This document shows, piece after piece, positions 23,413 through 38,560 of a stretch of DNA of 45,169 bases. This stretch comes from Heterotrichella gracilis. Lineage: Eukaryota; Sar; Xanthophyceae; Tribonematales; Xanthonemataceae. The DNA lies in assembly GCA_032358255.1 (NCBI GenBank), contig JAULBX010026619.1, positions 1 to 45,169 of the forward strand. Direction: 5' to 3'. Numbering within the stretch: position 1 is the first letter of the stretch; every line of letters begins with the position of its first letter. The notes beneath the pieces were generated by a model, which ran no database searches, was not told where the DNA came from, and was given only the letters and a program-made list of their open reading frames with translations. The position numbers and the translations under genes are program-made.

Positions 23413-25266
23413 AATTGCAAGGCACAGAGCAATATTAATGACACGTTGCCAATGAAATAGTCAGCCAGGGGACGCTGTTGGGTAGTACAACTGTAGCACT
23501 TTTCTTCAACAACTCAGTAGGCTACCAGCGCTTCAACAATGGCAAAATAGCAGTGCCGCTTTTCCTGCCGTTTTCAAAATGTCGCTCTATAAAATACGAT
23601 CCACTGCATAGCCAATGCTAACGATCACTGCTTGGTTGAATTGTATTGTTTTGAAAGTGCGTTCCATTACTGTGCAGTGCATATTTTTTATATTTTTTGA
23701 AGGATAGTATGCTTATAAGCTTTGAAGAATCCCGCCAGTAAACGTTAACCTTCCAAGGACGATTCTGTCTGATACCATCGCCATTTAGATTCAGTCTGTT
23801 ACTATAACTTCCTGTACGGTATGCTACCCGGTAACGTTGCCCTGTGGGATGGGATTGGCATCTGGCTCTTCTGGTTAACTTGTGGATGTGACACCTCGCC
23901 CATGTGGCACTGGTCACTGTCCTTGTGAACAGCTGGCCCCGCACTTTCAGTGGCAACCATGTCGCACACATACTGCAGTGGCACTGCAACACATGGGGTG
24001 CAACAAGTTAAGCTTTGATGGGTCTAGAGTGTTTACCAGGGTTTGTATAGGTCTGTTCTTCGCAAAGCCTTCCTTGTGGCAACGGCCTGAAGGGCCCGGC
24101 CTGGGTGACCAAGGCCCTAGTTATACTGACATTAATCGGGGCTATGCTTAGGTGCTATGCCCTTGTTACCCACGCCATGTTCCACTGGTTGCTGCCCGGC
24201 TTGTCTGTGTTTTTCAACATTGCTGGTTGTGGTTTGCCGCCGTGTGTGGGGGCGTTCTGTTTCTTTCTTTCTTACTTACTTACTTCTTGCCTGACTGAGA
24301 ACTTGCCCTGCTCCCGCCAATTCGCGAGTTGGCGGGAGCAGGGCAAGTTCTCAACAGGCAAAAAGTATAAACAGGCAAAGCACTTGCAACACAGGACAAG
24401 GAACATGCCCAGTAAGTAAAACCTTCAAACCACGCTTTCAACCGCACTGTTGGTTGCGGGCAAAACCTTGCTTCGGGTCGAATCCCAGTTGGCGCTAACG
24501 CATGCATGCATCGTTCACAACCCACCTTTCCCTCCCAGCTGTCCCTTCCACAACGTCCTGGCCGACCGGCGTGACTCCAACTTGTCTATCGCAATTCTAT
24601 TATAGCTACAGGGCTTAAAAGTGACCTGTCCGCTACTTCCTTTCGAGGTTCCGGAGCCGGACACCTCTGAGAAAAGTGCAGATGGGGAACCTGGCAACCT
24701 GTATACGAGGAGACAAGGAGTCTGCAGGCTCGAATAAAGGTGGGTATTGGAGACGCAAGTTGATTTACTCGGGTGCAAGTCTTTTTTTATTGGTAAAAAA
24801 AGTCAGGTTGGCCCGAGGTTGGTTGGCAGCACAATGGTGGGTAGCTCATATGCATGCACAGCACACATGGCCATGGGCACATTTTCCTTCTGCATGCACA
24901 GCAGTGTGTACAAAGTTGTCTGGCAGGATTTTAAAACAGGTTCGCGTTGTTGTGAACCACTGGTGGGTATTTACTTCTCTCTTATGTAATAGGCTTAATG
25001 ACCCAATTTGACCAAAGCCTATACGAGGGTGCTTCAGAACCACTTCGTTAAAAACATCACAGGGAAGCTTGCACGCACGTATTGCACTGCAAATAGTAGT
25101 GCAGCAAGCTTGGTAGTTATGGTGTGAGAACCTCAGGTGATGGGTGGCACTCAGCTTGACACAGCACCCTCTGAACAGAGGCATGTTAGCAGCATGCCTG
25201 AGCGATTGTGGGCTAAACCACAGCACTGTCACACATGTTGAATTCAACCCTGCACTGCAGGTGTGA
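23413..25266. other. Intergenic with a large palindrome, no gene supported
   Basis: No frame with recognisable motifs. 24264-24290 has TTTC/TTAC simple repeats next to the palindrome at 24287-24360. Confidence 0.4.
24297..24352. repeat. 24-bp perfect inverted repeat with 8-base loop
   Basis: GAGAACTTGCCCTGCTCCCG-CCAA (24297-24320) is exactly complementary to 24329-24352. The loop TTCGCGAG contains the palindrome TCGCGA. Beyond a 2-3 base mismatch a further 7 pairs (TTGCCTG/CAGGCAA) extend the stem, so the whole structure spans about 24287-24359. It would form a very stable hairpin. Confidence 0.93.
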
Positions 25267-26533
25267 CCATGGATCATTTATCGGCAGCCATGGCCAGCAG
25301 CTGCAACGTGGCTGCCAGCCCAGGAGCATGAGGGTTGCCCCATACACTCCCTCCCCGACCACCTGCTGCAGCGAATCCTTGGGGCAAGTGTCAACTCGTT
25401 TGGCTTCAAGGAGAGGATACGGCTGCAGCTGGTGTGCAAGCGCTGGCGCCAGGCCCTTGCAGGCCCCAGTGCGGCATGGGAAAACATGTTTTATCCAATC
25501 TACTACTGTCCGGCCCCCAGTAAGTCGGTCCTCCACTGGCTGTGCTCCAGGCTAGGTGCCACCAGATCCTTCACTGGCCTCACCGGCACAGCGCAGGGTA
25601 AGCTGCTCGTTCTCAACAGCCTGAACCCAGCTTGTCTCACTTCGCTAAATGTGGGAAGCTTATATGACGGGAGCAGCGCCGGTCAGCTGCTTGAGGCCAC
25701 CTTCCGCCTCACCTCCCTCACTTCCTTGAACCTGCGCCTGTGCTGCACCCCCAAGCAGGTGGCGCCCTACATGCCCGCCATGTCAGCACTGGTCAACCTG
25801 GAGCGGCTGGAACTCGGTGTCTGTACCAGCTCTTGGGACGCCCAGCACTGGTGGCAGCAGCTTCCCTGCCTTCCAAAGCTGGGTTTGGCAGCGGTGGTGC
25901 TAAACGGGGTGGATATTGTCCCAATGCTGGCCCACCAGCCTGCACTCAGCAGCCTGCGAGTGGCGACAGAATATTACCAGCCTGAAAGGGGCGAGAACAG
26001 CCTCAACACCAGCATGCGTCAGCTCACCCAGATGAAAAACCTGCGAATCAGCGTCACAATTCCTGGCTACAGGCTAGAAATACCACCCCACAGCTTCCCC
26101 GCATCTCTGGAACGCCTGTACATTGGCCAAGGTGATGGTGTGGCGTTTGATGCCATGACTGTCCTCCCAGAGCTCGTCCACTTGACCTCACTGGCCGTGT
26201 GCTGCAACGGGATAAGTTGCTCAAATCTGCCCTGGCCAGCTCACCAACCTTAAGAAGCTGAATGGACTGTCCATTGCACCCAGCGTTACTGTGTTCAGAT
26301 TATTGTGGGCAAACCGTGCGCAGCTGCAGGTGGCATTTGGACCCTACCCCGCTCACCAAGTTCAGGGCCTCTTTTCGGAAAGCCTGATGAGCAGCAGAAT
26401 GGGCTACCATCACATACAATTGACATCAAACGGCGACACGGGACGTGCAGCCTGGGGCCTGCATGGGAAGTGCTGCGTCATGGAGCGCATCTTGCAGCGT
26501 CTGCCCAGCAACCATTGCTACTGCATGCGCTGA
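25267..26533 (+). pseudogene. F-box/leucine-rich-repeat protein with frame breaks
   Basis: An intronless frame (25267-26253) encodes an F-box (IHSLPDHLLQRILGASV, then RLQLVCKRWRQAL) followed by leucine-rich repeats such as LTSLTSLNLRLC, LVNLERLELG, LSSLRVA and MKNLRISV. Homology of repeat type continues in the next frame (LTNLKKLNGLSIAPS) after a shift near 26225, ending at 26533. No in-frame ATG precedes the F-box. An ATG at 25269 is in another frame and would need a one-base change near 25327. Two shifts suggest a decaying member of an F-box/LRR family (SCF ubiquitin-ligase substrate adaptors), or an assembly with indels. If only the first frame is used, the protein simply ends early at 26253. 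Confidence 0.65.
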
Positions 26534-27670
26534 CATGGGCAAACAAGGTGAGGGCTCCTATTTGGAAGCCCCCTAGGGCAGAAGCTTTGGTGTGTTTGAG
26601 CGCACACCTCCGCAGCATGCCAATTTTTCCTTCATCTTTCACCTCTGTGCGACACAACCAGCAATGCACGCACACATGGGGGTTGTCGCCAATGTAGTCC
26701 CACTGCCATGCCAATATTACGAGGTTTGACAAACCTTGTCAATTTTTGAATGGCGTCCACAGATTGTGATATCGCTGTGTAGATTGTAGATTGTGGATTC
26801 GTTGTATGCAAAGTGCAATGCCATTTCACCAGCAGGATAGTATTACCCTGCACTTAGGCTGGTTGAACCGATTATTAATACTTGCAGGATATACGCCGCG
26901 TATATCAGCGGCTGGCAGAGCATCTGATTCAGTAGAACAAGACATGACCTCCATATGGGCACTGTCGGTGGATGCATCCCTCTGGGGCACACATGTAATG
27001 TAATGCAATGCAGAATGCCATTTCCCATTGGGCACTACCAAGTTTTATGGAAAAGTGAAGTTCGCAGATGCCAAAATAGTGCACCACTGCGTGTTCTTGT
27101 CGAGAGGGTATAAAACAAGCAACGGCGTTAGATTTTACACGGGCTTGCCATGATACACACTACATCATCAAAACTTGGCCCATGTAATCAGCCTAAAGCT
27201 TGGCGCTCTGAAATTGACAACGCAGTCTCCCAAGCATGCACAGAAATGGAAGAGGAATAACCCCTTTGCGAATGATAGGGGATCATTGATGGCTCCGCAA
27301 TTGCCGCACTGGCAGACTGAGTAGCCTAGGGCCTTGGGTTCTGTGGGCTGCCAGATATTGCTATCGCATGGCTTTTGTAAAATTGCATCCATGGCAAAGA
27401 GCGCAACATCTATTGCCCCAAAGAAGTGAAAAGAAAACGACGCAAAGGAATGCAGTCCAGCTATGTGTTGTACACATAGCCACCAGTGGGACGAAAGTCA
27501 GTCAGGGAATCCATCCCGCAACGCAAAGATGCTGCAGCAGACAAGAATGTGCCACGTGGCAATGGCAGCTAAAATAACGCAGTGGTGGTCATAGGGATAG
27601 GTGAAACAGGTGCCCGCTACATTTTTACAAGAGTGCTTTTGGCAAGTTCTTCATTCCGTTACTCTACTTC
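26534..27670. other. Intergenic; one weak minus-strand exon candidate
   Basis: Mostly featureless. A minus-strand frame at 27168-27445 includes FFGAIDVALFAMDAILQK and SVCQCGNCGAINDPLSF, with a CxCxxC zinc-ribbon-like cluster. It may be an isolated exon or chance. The minus-strand TGTAA at 27625-27629 belongs to the scramblase 3' end. Confidence 0.3.
27625..27629 (-). terminator. TGTAA polyadenylation-type signal of the scramblase gene
   Basis: TTACA on the plus strand, i.e. TGTAA on the transcript strand, about 42 bases after the scramblase stop. TGTAA is the usual poly(A) signal in Chlamydomonas-type algae. Confidence 0.55.
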
Positions 27671-30600
27671 CTATTCTTTGAACATGTCCCACACCTGCCC
27701 CAGCAGACCCCCCCCCTCGCCATCCCCATCCCCACCGCCATCATCATCATCACCCCCACCCCACCACCCGCCCTCCCCCCCGTCTCCGTCATCATTTCCC
27801 CCCTGGTCCCCACCCCACTCGTCGCCTCCCAGATCTCGGTCCAATGACTCCTCTTGTGGAGGAGGTGGTGGTGGCGGTGGTGGTGGTGTGTCAAAGCCGG
27901 GGCTGCCTGCAACAGGTGGCAGCATCAAAATGTGAGCGCACTACCGTTTCAGGGCTTAGGTTTCGTTTCGGATGTGCATTAGGAGCCTGCAACAGGTGGC
28001 GGCATCACAATGTCAGCGCAATCCGAACACTCAACAAAACCGAAACGCGGTGGCATTAGAGATAAGGAAAACACACACTACGGTAGTTCTAAACCACTCT
28101 TGGCACCAAAGCACACGACAGGCTCTTCATACGGCGAAATACCCACCCATACCCACCCATCCCACCCTGCCGTGTTGCCCCACCCACCTGCATCACCCCC
28201 CGCAGCCCCCTCCGCTCCCACCGCCCCCTCTGCCCCCTCCGCACCCGCCTCCGCCCCCGCACCCCCGCCAGGGAGGGGCATCGGGTAGGGGATCATGGGC
28301 CCCCCCATCAGCCCATAGCCCCCAGAATGCCGCGAGAAGTAGTCAAAATCGATGGAGATGGCAGCCGCAAGGACCAAGGAGCGCTCGTCAATGCCCAGGG
28401 GGCGAGCCACCGCCTGCGGGAGGAAGTGGGTGGGTGGGTGGGTGGGTGCATGGGTTATCTCGCATGGCACTAGTGGGAGGTGGGCTCGGGGGTTAACCCC
28501 TTTGCATACGAACACATGTGAGGGGAGACGGCGAGGGAATACAGGCCACATCGACCAGGATGGCGGCAGCAAGGACCAGGGAACGCTCACCAATGCCCAA
28601 GGGGCGGGCCACCGCCTAGATAATGGGGGCATTGTGGTGGTGGGTACGAAGGGAGTGAACATGGGGGCAGGTGATGTGAGGAGAATTGGGGTGAGGCAAG
28701 CGGGATGGGTGATGGGGTACACATCTGAACACAGGGGTGTAATTGAAACCAAGATAAAGATGGCGGCCGCAAGGACCAGGGAGCACTCATATATGCCCAG
28801 GGGGCGAGCCACTGACTGAGGGCGATGGGGGGTGTATTACTATGAAAGGGTGGGAGAGGTGAATGTGTGTGGCTCGCAGCACAAAACTTTAGCAAAATAC
28901 TAAAAAAAATTTATATGTGTGTGGTAGGAAACTGACCCCTGGGCAACAAACTAAGAGCACATGTGTGGCGGGAAGGAAAGGAAAGAGGGCAGGGTTACAC
29001 ACTACGGGAAATACACGCAGCAACAACCTCTACACACAATCCTCAATCCACCACCGCTACCACCACCACCACCCACCAGTTGTCCCCCCGCCTGCGTGGG
29101 GACCACCGCCACCGCATCCCCACCCCCACCCCCCACCGGCGCCCCCACTGGCGTGGGCAGCTGCTTAGGATCGGGTGGGGGCTTGTCGGGGTGCGCTGCC
29201 GAGATGGTGTTGGCTGCTTGCTGGGCGGCCTGAGCGGGCGTGGAGCCGAAATGGATGACGTATTTGCCTGCGTCTGTGAACAGCTCCTTCCCAAAGCCCT
29301 GGAAGTTGCGGTCGATGATTGCCAGCAGGCCTGTGGTGTTGGGAGGGGGGGTTTATGGAGAGGGTATGATTGGATGTTTAGGGTATCAATCCTAAAAGAA
29401 CAGATTTTAGGGTACCCCACCTGCATCATCGCGTGGGATCAATAGGTGGTTCAAACAGTGCCAGGAAAGAGCTGCTTGGCGCCGCATGAGCAAGGTTGAC
29501 TTTTTATCTGGCTGTATTGCTGGAATGCATGTAACTAACTACTAACTATTGCTGGAATGCATGTAAATAGCTGAATAACCAGCCCACATCTTACACCCTA
29601 TCCCATTAGCCCCTCCACCACCCATCACAAACCTTGCTCCATTTCCACCCCCCTAAACCATGCATCTTACCAGCCACACACATGCCCTACCCCCTTCCCA
29701 CCCTTTTCACCCACCTCCTTGCGCGTCCCTGAGCTCAAATTCCCACGCCATGAGCTGCCCGCCAATCTCGGCAAACTGGCGCTTGTCTGCAAACAGATCG
29801 TAGTTGCGCCGCCACAGGTGCCACCGCTGGCGAACCTGCATTGCCGAGGGTCTTGTAAGGGTTATGATAGGCGTTATAGCATTTCCCCCTCAAGGGAGCT
29901 TAACGTTCTGAGCGCAGGTGGCATAGGGACATTTGCTAGGGTATTGGTAGGGGTTTGCATCTGATCTGGTTACGCTGGCGCTTGTCGGGGATCAGGTGGT
30001 AGTTGCCACCGCTGCCGGACCTGCGGTGTGGAGGGTTTTGCTAGGGTTTCTGTTGGTTGCGCTACACACTACCTGGTACAGGAGCAAGGGGACGCATGCT
30101 AGGGTTAGTAAGAGTTTTGCACATGTTTCCTCTGCCCAAGCTGGGGCCTATTGGTGAAATGGTTGCAATTGCACCGGCACAGGTGCGGAGGTTTTCACCG
30201 TGCTGTGAAAGTGCAGATTTGCACGCCCTTTTGGAACACAATACAGCCCTGATTTATGTTGTCATTTATAATCTGCACTTCTCTGGGCAGCCGAAGGATG
30301 ACCACAGCTGGTGGTCCATCACCCACCCAATCACTACATTCCCGAGCCCGCCAGTGTGTAGGGTTTATAATGCAAAGTTTAAAGTTTAGGTATGTGCCTC
30401 ACCTCGCCCACCACGTTCCCCTCCCCATCTTCCACCAGCATTGAGCTGTTGATGAGGTACATGGGGCGACGCACGCGAAAGATGACCTGGGAACCTGGCA
30501 GTGGGGGCAGGGGTCCAAAGGATTCAGTCCGGGCGGAGAGTGGTAGATATATGCAGGGGTTTGTGGGGACAACAATGAGATAAAAAGCGCAACAGCGTAA

Positions 30601-32131
30601 AAATAATCGTGCAGATAAAAACATCATCATTGAGATATTAATTATTATTCTATTTCAATTTCTTGTGCTTTTCTCTCGTGAAGTTGCATGTGAAGGACTC
30701 CTGTAATGGCGAGAAGTATGGACATAAGATTTAAAAGATTTCCTCACCGTCCGGCGTTGTCACCGTTGCTGAGAAAGGCCTGCGGGTGCGCAGCAGCTGT
30801 CGCCCCACCACCCTGCCAAACCCCCCCAGGTCCTCCGCCAGCAGCGCCACCACCTGGCCGTCCTGGTCAAGCACCTGGTACTGGTTGGCCTGCTCAAAAC
30901 CGAATATGACGGTCCCCCTGGGATCAGGGAGGGTGGTTGTGGTACTTGTGCAGTGCCGTGCGGTGACAGTGCGAGTAAGATGAGGAAGGGGGAGGGGGTA
31001 TCGACCACCAGCATACGCTTAACATATTTGGCAACGATATGCAAACCCAACGAGTAGCAATATGACGGTCCCCCTGGGAGGAGGGAGGGTAGTGGTGATA
31101 ACTTGTGCTCAGCCCAGTGCAAAACTCGGCTGCAGGTGGGATTTTGTGGCTACGCTGTGCACCGCTGTGCGGTAACTGTGCGAGTAAGGAAAGAGGGGGC
31201 AACCGAGGGTGAGTACCACAATTATTAAAATCCATGCAATTACTCGGGTAGATACATGCAGGGCGGTATTAAGGTACGAGTGACAGAGAGGCATTGCATT
31301 GAAACAAATGCCTTGCGAGGGTTTTCACCACCGCCAGTGCCCGAAAGGGGTGCTGCTGCTGCACTGTTTGCCAAAGGGATGCGTGCGCCATATTTAACCC
31401 AGTATACTCACCATTCCACATTTCGTGTGATGATCAGCGCTTCGTGGTTGACCACATCCGCCACCTGCGTTGCATTAGGGTCTCAGTTAGGGTTTAGGCC
31501 ACCAGCGGATGTGCATGCTGTTGAAGGTTTCCCAGTCTCTGTACAGCGAAGGTGCATGCTGGCTTAGGCGCATGCATGCAGCTGTGGATGACGGCTGTGG
31601 TCAATATGCTGCTACTGTCTAGGTGGTCCTCCAGTCGATGCGTTATGCATGCATATGCCCCAAAGAAATGCATGCAGGTGGACATGACTGCCAAACCCTC
31701 GCAGGCATCCACCGCATTGGCTTGCATACCTGGCTGGGAGAGGGAGCAGCATGTGAAGGGACCACCTCCTTGGGTGGTGGGGGGACCTCGACCTCGGATT
31801 GAATAGGTGGTGGGACCTCTGAAGATGGTGTGACCTCTCGGCGGCCTCTCCTGCCACTGGGAGAGTTCAGCACTTTTCGGTGGGTGGATAACGAGGTGAT
31901 AAACCCCCTTCCAAGGGATGGTGGTGCCTCCCAAGGCTGAGATGCCGCAGTGTGTGTCCGAGGATCAAGCCCAATTGGCGCATTCTGGAAGTTTGGTTGT
32001 GAGGTGGAAGCCCTGAGTGTGAAAGCGACTAGAGAACAGGTGCAGGATGTCAGGGCTTGGTCACTGACAGCGGGTTTCAAGGCATGGCTGAGCCCTCGAG
32101 CAGCCAATAGGGCAGCTCTGCGAGCTAACAT
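27671..32131 (-). CDS. Mitochondrial-type phospholipid scramblase (AIM25-like)
   Basis: Eight exons on the minus strand join with exact phases: 31730-32131, 31412-31464, 30748-30917, 30403-30494, 29715-29835, 29077-29330, 28188-28413 (or 28197-28413) and 27671-27906, giving 517 residues. The N-terminus MLARRAALLAARGLSHALK is a classical mitochondrial presequence. Scramblase-family motifs follow: HEALIITRNVEWGTVIFGFE, ANQYQVLDQDGQVVALLAED, RRPMYLINSSMLVEDGEGNV, VRQRWHLWRRNYDLF, and IDRNFQGFGKELFTDAGKYV. The family's C-terminal hydrophobic helix (SLVLAAAISIDFDYFSRHSG) comes next. Exon 6 adds a Pro/Gly-rich insert before that helix, and the last exon adds a Pro- then Asp/Gly-rich tail ending in GQVWDMFKE. 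Scramblases move phospholipids between leaflets and the AIM25 group is mitochondrial (family knowledge). The gene is head-to-head with the RNF121-like gene. Confidence 0.94.
27984..28014 (-). repeat. Copy of the acceptor region of scramblase exon 8
   Basis: GCCTGCAACAGGTGGCGGCATCACAATG repeats 27902-27930 (GCCTGCAACAGGTGGCAGCATCAAAATG) about 84 bp away. It includes the acceptor. Confidence 0.75.
28549..28619 (-). repeat. Decayed copy 1 of scramblase exon 7 start
   Basis: Repeats the acceptor and the segment coding AVARPLGIDERSLVLAAAIS with substitutions (GERSLVLAAAILVD). It then diverges. Confidence 0.88.
28745..28816 (-). repeat. Decayed copy 2 of scramblase exon 7 start
   Basis: A third copy (SVARPLGIYECSLVLAAAIF) with a CAG acceptor. 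The frame stays open for a while, so cryptic use is possible, but the IDFDYFSRHS core is lost. Confidence 0.88.
29508..29580 (-). repeat. Dispersed short repeat shared with 4242-4275
   Basis: ATCTGGCTGTATTGCTGGAA plus the following TGCATGT matches the reverse complement of 4245-4275. TTGCTGGAATGCATGTAA is itself repeated in tandem at 29517 and 29549. Confidence 0.75.
29976..30036 (-). repeat. Decayed copy of scramblase exon 5 start
   Basis: The plus-strand text CTGGCGCTTGTCGGGGATCA, then GGTGGTAGTTGCCACCGCTG, matches 29777-29830 with gaps. The copy keeps the CCTGC acceptor complement. Confidence 0.6.
31058..31090 (-). repeat. Copy of scramblase exon 3 start with acceptor
   Basis: ATATGACGGTCCCCCTGGGA and the following GGAGGG repeat 30904-30930 almost exactly. 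The neighbouring CTGTGCGGTAACTGTGCGAG also repeats 30955-30976. Confidence 0.8.
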
Positions 32132-32508
32132 CAGTTACACGCATGCATGCACATGCAGTGCATGCCCGAGGAAAATGGAAACAGGCCGATGCAGGTTATG
32201 GAGCTGGACAGCTGCAGACACCAATATCCAGATTTTTGAATGAGGGAACTGAATCAGCGTTTATGAAGGCGCTTCTACCGTATAGCAAACACTGCAGGAA
32301 CACCACCAGGCTCGTGAGTATGCCCAACAAAAAAGCGACAAACATAATGGATACCCAGGCACATACAATCCTTATTCTTCAACGCATCAGGGTTACGCCA
32401 CTGGCTGCATATCTACTTGCCCGAGACCACATCTCTAGGATTCGCATCATCAACCCACATGCCACACCCTTGACCCCTGTGTATAGATAGCCACCTCGTG
32501 GGGCCGAG
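32132..32508. promoter_or_regulatory. Bidirectional promoter region, scramblase / RNF121-like genes
   Basis: Only 377 bp separate the two start codons, both well supported. It contains GCATGC-rich palindromic sequence (32139-32168, ACGCATGCATGCACATGCAG region). No TATA box can be assigned with certainty. Confidence 0.55.
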
Positions 32509-36341
<3,833 letters not shown>

Positions 36342-37376
36342 GGGGGATGGGGTGGGTGGTGATAAGGGTGCGGGTGCATAGACTGGGTGCTGCCATATCC
36401 AAGGCGGCATGGGGGTGTCTATAAAGCCAGGGGAAGGCTCTTCAGTATTAGTGGCTACCACAGTGGCTGCATTAACGCCAATGGCATGCTGGCATGGAAT
36501 GCGCTGCGAGCATGGTGGTCACGGTGCAGTCAGCGGCAGCTGACAAATTGTGATATTATCATCTGCGGCGATTCAAAAAAAAATGCCCGGCTTGTTGTGG
36601 CACTATGAAGTTATGGCACACAGTTTGTCCAGGCTGAGAGACTGTCAGGTGATGCATGGCCATATGGCCAGTGGCTTCACATTAGGGTTGGATGGGCACT
36701 CCAGCTCCATGCCATGGCCAGGCCCGCGGCGTGTGCAATGCATTCCCCTCGGCAGTCGACATGGCACATATGGTTCATTATGCTATAGCATGGTGTCTGC
36801 CCAAAACATCATGTGGCACCGGGTGGCCACTTGCAGGCAGGTTTCTGCATGATTCAATTTAATTAAATCATTGACCAGACTTGGTGCGCCATTGGGCGAT
36901 CAACTTGAATGCACGTGCGCCATCAATTGGATGGATGCACATTTCATGCAGTACTGCGCAGGCGCCTTGATGGCGCCGGGCTGTCACCATTGGTGGCATC
37001 AAGCAAACCAAAAGTTTCCAGAAATTTTGGTTTGCTTGTGACATGTCAACCCATGCCAAACACGTGCCATGGTTGTAAACCGGCGCAGCTGTGCTATTTT
37101 TAGTAGCCACAGCTGTGATGCAAATCAACTACATGCCACTCTGTATACAAAAACAACAAATCAGCCTGGATACCTTCATAAATTTGTACATTGTAGATTT
37201 CCTTTCTGCGTTTCTAGGCCGCTCACTGACAGCCACTGTGTCTGGCTATGCGCCAACCCTTTCCTCCATGTGCCAGCTAGACCGTCTGGCAATGCAGCAG
37301 CATTGCACCCGATCCAGCGCACACACCCGGGTGGGCCCATCAACCCCCTTTTTTCCACTCTCTCACAGCAAGGGCA
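36342..37376. other. Intergenic between convergent genes
   Basis: No gene supported. A 13-bp inverted repeat (AAGCAAACCAAAA at 37001-37013 against 37025-37037) is present. Confidence 0.4.
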
Positions 37377-38560
37377 TCACCAAGTGTCTGATGGAAATGA
37401 GGCTGAGGTACCCACATGGTCCCACAGCGTGAAAGGGCTAGACTCCCCCCAACCACCAGGCAGCACCTCGCGCAGGCTTGCAGGCAGCTCAGGCCTGCGC
37501 AGCGCCCTTTCCTTAGACCCACACTCCGCCACCCTCTTATTGAGCGCGCTCCCCTCAATAACCAAGCTCAGATATCCCATCCGTGCCCCTACAGGTCTGG
37601 CATCTGCAACCATCTGTTCTATCCCCTCGTGATACGGCCTGACTACCGATTCCGTCAGCTGCCTGAAGTCTTCATACAGGGTGTGTTTCTGGTAGAACTC
37701 CAGCTCATGCAGCTTGGTTGCAATGCAGTCTGGAATGCCGGGTCCCCCCGGGCAGTCTCCACACACAATGTACCAAGTACAGCGGCTATGGAGGAGTGCA
37801 GTGGTGACAGGTTGCGCCATGTTCTGTGCCTGCAGGGCTGTGGTCAGGTCCTGTGTGCGCCGCTCCTCATGCTCTGTTTCCCGCTGCTGCCAGAATGGGT
37901 CACGCTCCCGCTGTGCTGCCAGGTATGCTGCCTGCGTGCCATGCTTTGCCCTGGCAATGCGCCTCACCTCAGCGGCCTTGTAAACGGAAAACAACCTGGG
38001 GTGGTGTTCATCCACAAGCTTCAAGGTTTTGAACGTGACTGTGTGATGGGTCACGTTGCAAAGGTCCCAGTCAGTTAAGCCATATTGCTCCTTGGCAGCC
38101 GACTCGTACACCCTGCGGCTCGCCTTGTGGCCCAACACCAGCACACGCTGTGAGGGGTGCACGGTGCGATGGTGGAAGTGCTCCTGCATCTTCAACAGGT
38201 GGGCCCTGAGCCTGGCTGCCAGATCTGCCTTCTTGCCCTTCTTGGAAACCCCTATGCTGGCAGCAGCTGCTTTCAGCTGTGATAGTGTCATGGTGTCAGA
38301 GATCTGCATGCCTGGTGGTGGTACTGCACCAGGGCAATCTGGGAGTGGCGGCAGCAGGGTCCGAAGCTGCCTCCAGAGCTCTTGAGAGAGGTCCTTGCAC
38401 AGCTGGTTGTTGGGGCCAGCCAGTGCCACAGATGCTGCCTGCTGGGCAATGTCCTGAAGCGTCCAGAACGCATCTGGGTGGCTGGTCAGGGCAGCGGCAA
38501 TCAGCTCCAGAGCGGTGCAGGTATGTGAACTCCACTCCAGTCTACTTTGGCTTTTTTTGT
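37377..38560 (-). pseudogene. F-box/SAP-family protein, copy 2 (5' end damaged)
   Basis: A long open frame from about 38520 to 37377 encodes, in order: the second half of the F-box-like segment (ELIAAALTSHPDAFWTLQDI and LSQELWRQL), a SAP domain (LSQLKAAAASIGVSKKGKK, then LAARLRAHL), and a conserved block VLGHKASRRVYESAAKEQYG, LTDWDL, VYKAAEVRRIARAKHGTQ. A C-terminal helical region (IATKLHELEFYQKHTLYEDF) follows. Compared with copy 3 the initiator ATG is replaced (KAKVDWS against MAKVDCS), a linker is deleted, and a one-base loss shifts frame just before ELIAAAL (about 38518). The body is intact, so either the gene is recently broken or another start is used. The F-box suggests an SCF adaptor; SAP suggests DNA or chromatin binding (family knowledge). 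Confidence 0.7.

Noticed and set aside
37416-38078. 220-residue plus-strand open frame
   Set aside because: Antisense shadow of F-box/SAP copy 2, whose minus-strand translation is conserved in two paralogues.
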